Assembly: GCA_012270595.1 (NCBI GenBank)
Contig: JAAXIA010000196.1
Span: forward strand, 1-15,179
Origin: Rhodanobacteraceae bacterium
GTDB lineage: Bacteria; Pseudomonadota; Gammaproteobacteria; Xanthomonadales; Rhodanobacteraceae
Reading direction: 5' to 3'
DNA length: 15,179 nucleotides
In this document: piece by piece, positions 13,416-15,179 of the stretch
Layout: each line of letters opens with the position of its first letter
Numbering within the stretch: position 1 is the first letter of the stretch
Translations under genes and position numbers: made by a program
Notes under the pieces: generated by a model
Told to the model about the DNA's origin: nothing
What the model saw: the letters and a program-made list of their open reading frames with translations, nothing else
Databases searched by the model: none

Positions 13416-14077
13416 CCTTGCACTTCGCCTGCAGGCATATCGCTGGAGAGCACTGTAGCGATATTTGCATTGGCTAGCTGCTTCCACAGGGCGTCATCAT
13501 TGCCGGGAGCTACTGGTCGGCTGAGATCCCACAGCAACTGCACATGAAAGCCGGCATCGCGAGCGTCTTGTGCTGTCCACAGTACACATACATCGCGTGC
13601 CAGCCCGCAGATAAAAACTTCAGTCACGCCACGTTCACGTAGCCAGCCAGCCAGCCCGGTGGATGGACGCATGCCGTCTGGGCCATGGTTTTCCCGAAAA
13701 GCACTGTAGGAGTCTATTTGTGGCTGGCGACCTTTGCGTAGCACGAGATCGACCTGTGTCCAGTCGATGCCACTATGCAAGGCGGCACCGGGTGTACCCT
13801 GCACGCAATGGTTTGGCCACAGGGTCTGTTGCTTGCCGTTAAGCGCAATGGTTGTAAAAGGGGGTGCGTTCTCATGTGTGCTGGCAAAGGAAGTGTGACC
13901 GGCGGGATGCCAGTCCTGAGTTGCTACCACATGGGCAAATTTGCCATGACGCAGTAACTGGTCGATGCCTGAGATGATGGCATCGCCTTCGTGACAGGCC
14001 AGTGGGCCGCCGGGCATAAAGTCGTTTTGCACGTCGACGACAATCAAAGCGGCATGTGGGTGTACAGCGTTCGTCAA
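13412..14077 (-). CDS. pncA: Nicotinamidase/pyrazinamidase
   Basis: PncA hydrolyses nicotinamide to nicotinate and ammonia in NAD salvage. The 221-residue protein shows the full catalytic triad of the isochorismatase-like fold: Asp15 in LIVVDVQNDF, Lys115 in LVLRKG and Cys164 in GLARDVCV. Metal ligands are Asp55 and His57 in QDWHPAGHTSF, and His90 in WPNHCVQGTPGA. Length agrees with E. coli PncA (about 213). The start is TTG at 14077. I see no ATG or GTG in frame between it and the conserved first strand, and the nearest purine-rich sequence (AAGGA) is about 28 bases upstream, so initiation may be weak. It is convergent with trpS: both stop codons lie within the shared CTAG at 13412-13415. 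It is divergent from the protease gene. Confidence 0.94.
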   Translation of the reverse strand: MTNAVHPHAALIVVDVQNDFMPGGPLACHEGDAIISGIDQLLRHGKFAHVVATQDWHPAGHTSFASTHENAPPFTTIALNGKQQTLWPNHCVQGTPGAALHSGIDWTQVDLVLRKGRQPQIDSYSAFRENHGPDGMRPSTGLAGWLRERGVTEVFICGLARDVCVLWTAQDARDAGFHVQLLWDLSRPVAPGNDDALWKQLANANIATVLSSDMPAGEVQG

Positions 14078-14213
14078 GGTTGAAGTACCCGTGTGGTGAG
14101 GTTGGTTCCTTGGATTGCCTTAGCGCAGGTATCCATGGCGTAAGGTCATCCCGTTGATCTGCTCTGGCGTGTCCAAGGCATTGTAGCGCGCGACTGACGA
14201 TGGGGGAAATGTT

Positions 14214-15179
14214 ATGTGCATCTTGACAGATAGGCACCATATCCGGCGTTGTACGTGCCCAGCTTTTTTCCGCGGCATCGTTTTGGTAGCAGCTTTGTTG
14301 GGTTTGTTCGAGCCTGGAGGTGGGTGGGCTAGAGCAGTGCATATGCACACTGCACGTTATGTTGTGGTACTGAAAAAACCTTCTGTCACCATGTACGATC
14401 TATCTATGCGTCGTGATGGCATGGCAGATATTAAACCGGACTTTGATTCATCCTTATCGAAAAACTATACGAAACATTTGCATCGCATACAAACCACGCT
14501 GGCCCGGCAAACTGGAGTGAAGATTGTTGCATCCATCGTACATGTACTGGATGCTTTCATTGCGGATCTGAGTAAAAACCAGGTCGTGCGGTTGGCGACC
14601 ATGCCCATGGTGGATCATTTGTATAAAGACCGAATCATGACCAACAGAAGACCAGGGACGGTCATGGTTGCAGGTTTCGCGTGGGCTGATTGGTCGAGTA
14701 GACGACTGATAACGCCACTTGTTTTTCCTTATGTGCCAGCTTATCTGGGGCTTGATGTTGAAAAGGGGGTGTGGCGGCGGTTTTTCTCTGATCCAGTGAA
14801 TGCCGGTGACGGTGTAGTCGTGGCTTCTCTGGATAATGGAATCAATCCTGATTCGCCGTCTTTTTCCGGGAATAAACTAGGCACGGAAGAAAAAGTGCAT
14901 ACACCCTATTATCAGGGTAACACTATTATTTATAGAAAAGCAGATGGCAGGTTTTTTCTTGGAGGTTGTGATGTGGGTCCTGGATTTACCAGGCAGGATT
15001 GTAATACCAAGCTGATTACTGCGCGTGCGCATATTACTGGTATTAAGAAATATATCGCCTCACTCGGATCGGGGTTCAAAATGAAATATGATTCGCCGCG
15101 TGATGGCGGTCATCATGGCTCGCACACCTCGGGAACTATGGCAGGTAATTACCATGTTCCAGTGCCACGAGCCATGGGG
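14214..15179 (+). CDS. Subtilisin-like (S8) serine protease precursor, 3' end outside the window
   Basis: This frame stays open from the ATG at 14214 to the window end (322 codons). GGGGGA lies six bases before the start. A signal peptide with hydrophobic core at about 18-32 and likely cleavage after WARA (about residue 41) implies secretion. Residues about 47-141 (starting RYVVVLK) match an I9-type inhibitor propeptide. The catalytic Asp207 is in VVASLDNGINPDSPSF, where the usual DTG/DSG is DNG. The catalytic His301 is in HHGSHTSGTMAG. Asp and His are about 94 residues apart, far more than in subtilisin, as in larger subtilases with inserted segments. The catalytic Ser must lie beyond the window. 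The gene is fairly A+T-rich in places (21 G+C in the 60-base row at 14881). It probably degrades external protein; the substrate is unknown. Confidence 0.88.
   Translation, partial: MCILTDRHHIRRCTCPAFFRGIVLVAALLGLFEPGGGWARAVHMHTARYVVVLKKPSVTMYDLSMRRDGMADIKPDFDSSLSKNYTKHLHRIQTTLARQTGVKIVASIVHVLDAFIADLSKNQVVRLATMPMVDHLYKDRIMTNRRPGTVMVAGFAWADWSSRRLITPLVFPYVPAYLGLDVEKGVWRRFFSDPVNAGDGVVVASLDNGINPDSPSFSGNKLGTEEKVHTPYYQGNTIIYRKADGRFFLGGCDVGPGFTRQDCNTKLITARAHITGIKKYIASLGSGFKMKYDSPRDGGHHGSHTSGTMAGNYHVPVPRAMG

Noticed and set aside
13872..14348. 158-codon minus-strand frame over pncA and the protease start
   Set aside because: It is a different frame of confirmed pncA and antisense to the protease signal peptide; no recognisable protein.
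1..15179. tRNA/rRNA genes, insertion sequences, CRISPR arrays, prophage or toxin-antitoxin genes
   Set aside because: Reading both strands I saw no cloverleaf-like sequence, no transposase or integrase, no regular short repeats and no paired small toxin-antitoxin frames.

Overview
The window looks like ordinary bacterial chromosome from a gammaproteobacterium. The E1alpha/E1beta/E2 proteins, the long tryptophanyl-tRNA synthetase and the MFS-ssb arrangement fit Xanthomonadales (Lysobacterales) best in my judgement. That placement comes from memory of protein families and is only moderately secure. The rows of sequence I counted are near or below 53% G+C, which is low for that order and would fit a host-associated or atypical member. 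Genes lie on both strands with short spacers. I see no insertion sequence, CRISPR array, prophage, tRNA or rRNA.

Layout: a FadL-type outer-membrane transporter (281-1759, +) ends in a strong rho-independent terminator. A 16-bp parS-type ParB-loading site follows directly (1877-1892), then a 133-residue membrane protein of unknown function (1918-2319, +). A 300-bp gap contains three DnaA-box-like 9-mers within 35 bp (2411-2445) and a large inverted repeat. On the minus strand come a secreted D-Ala-D-Ala dipeptidase of the VanX family (2620-3408) and octaprenyl diphosphate synthase (3480-4451). A roughly 480-bp divergent intergenic region is rich in inverted repeats and ends in a near-consensus promoter for a TTG-started MFS transporter (4935-6122, +). 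Single-strand binding protein follows (6232-6732, +), then an A+T-rich MHS/ProP-type transporter (6826-8082, +).

A minus-strand operon encodes the 2-oxoacid (pyruvate-type) dehydrogenase E1alpha (11605-10520), E1beta (10513-9533) and E2 (9458-8160). No E3 is present. The three subunits would form one complex that decarboxylates a 2-oxoacid and transfers the acyl group to CoA. A 418-bp divergent region with several hairpins and an 18-bp dyad separates it from trpS (12024-13415, +). TrpS carries a C-terminal extension of about 128 residues. trpS ends tail-to-tail with a nicotinamidase gene (13412-14077, -), the two stop codons sharing a CTAG. A subtilisin-like protease precursor (14214 to beyond the window end, +) closes the window and is cut before its catalytic serine.

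I found no clear undescribed multi-gene system. The observations most worth a second look are the parS match with a nearby DnaA-box cluster, the hairpin-dense ispB/MFS intergenic region, the TrpS C-terminal domain, the G10 homopolymer in the E1beta gene and the compositionally deviant MHS transporter.
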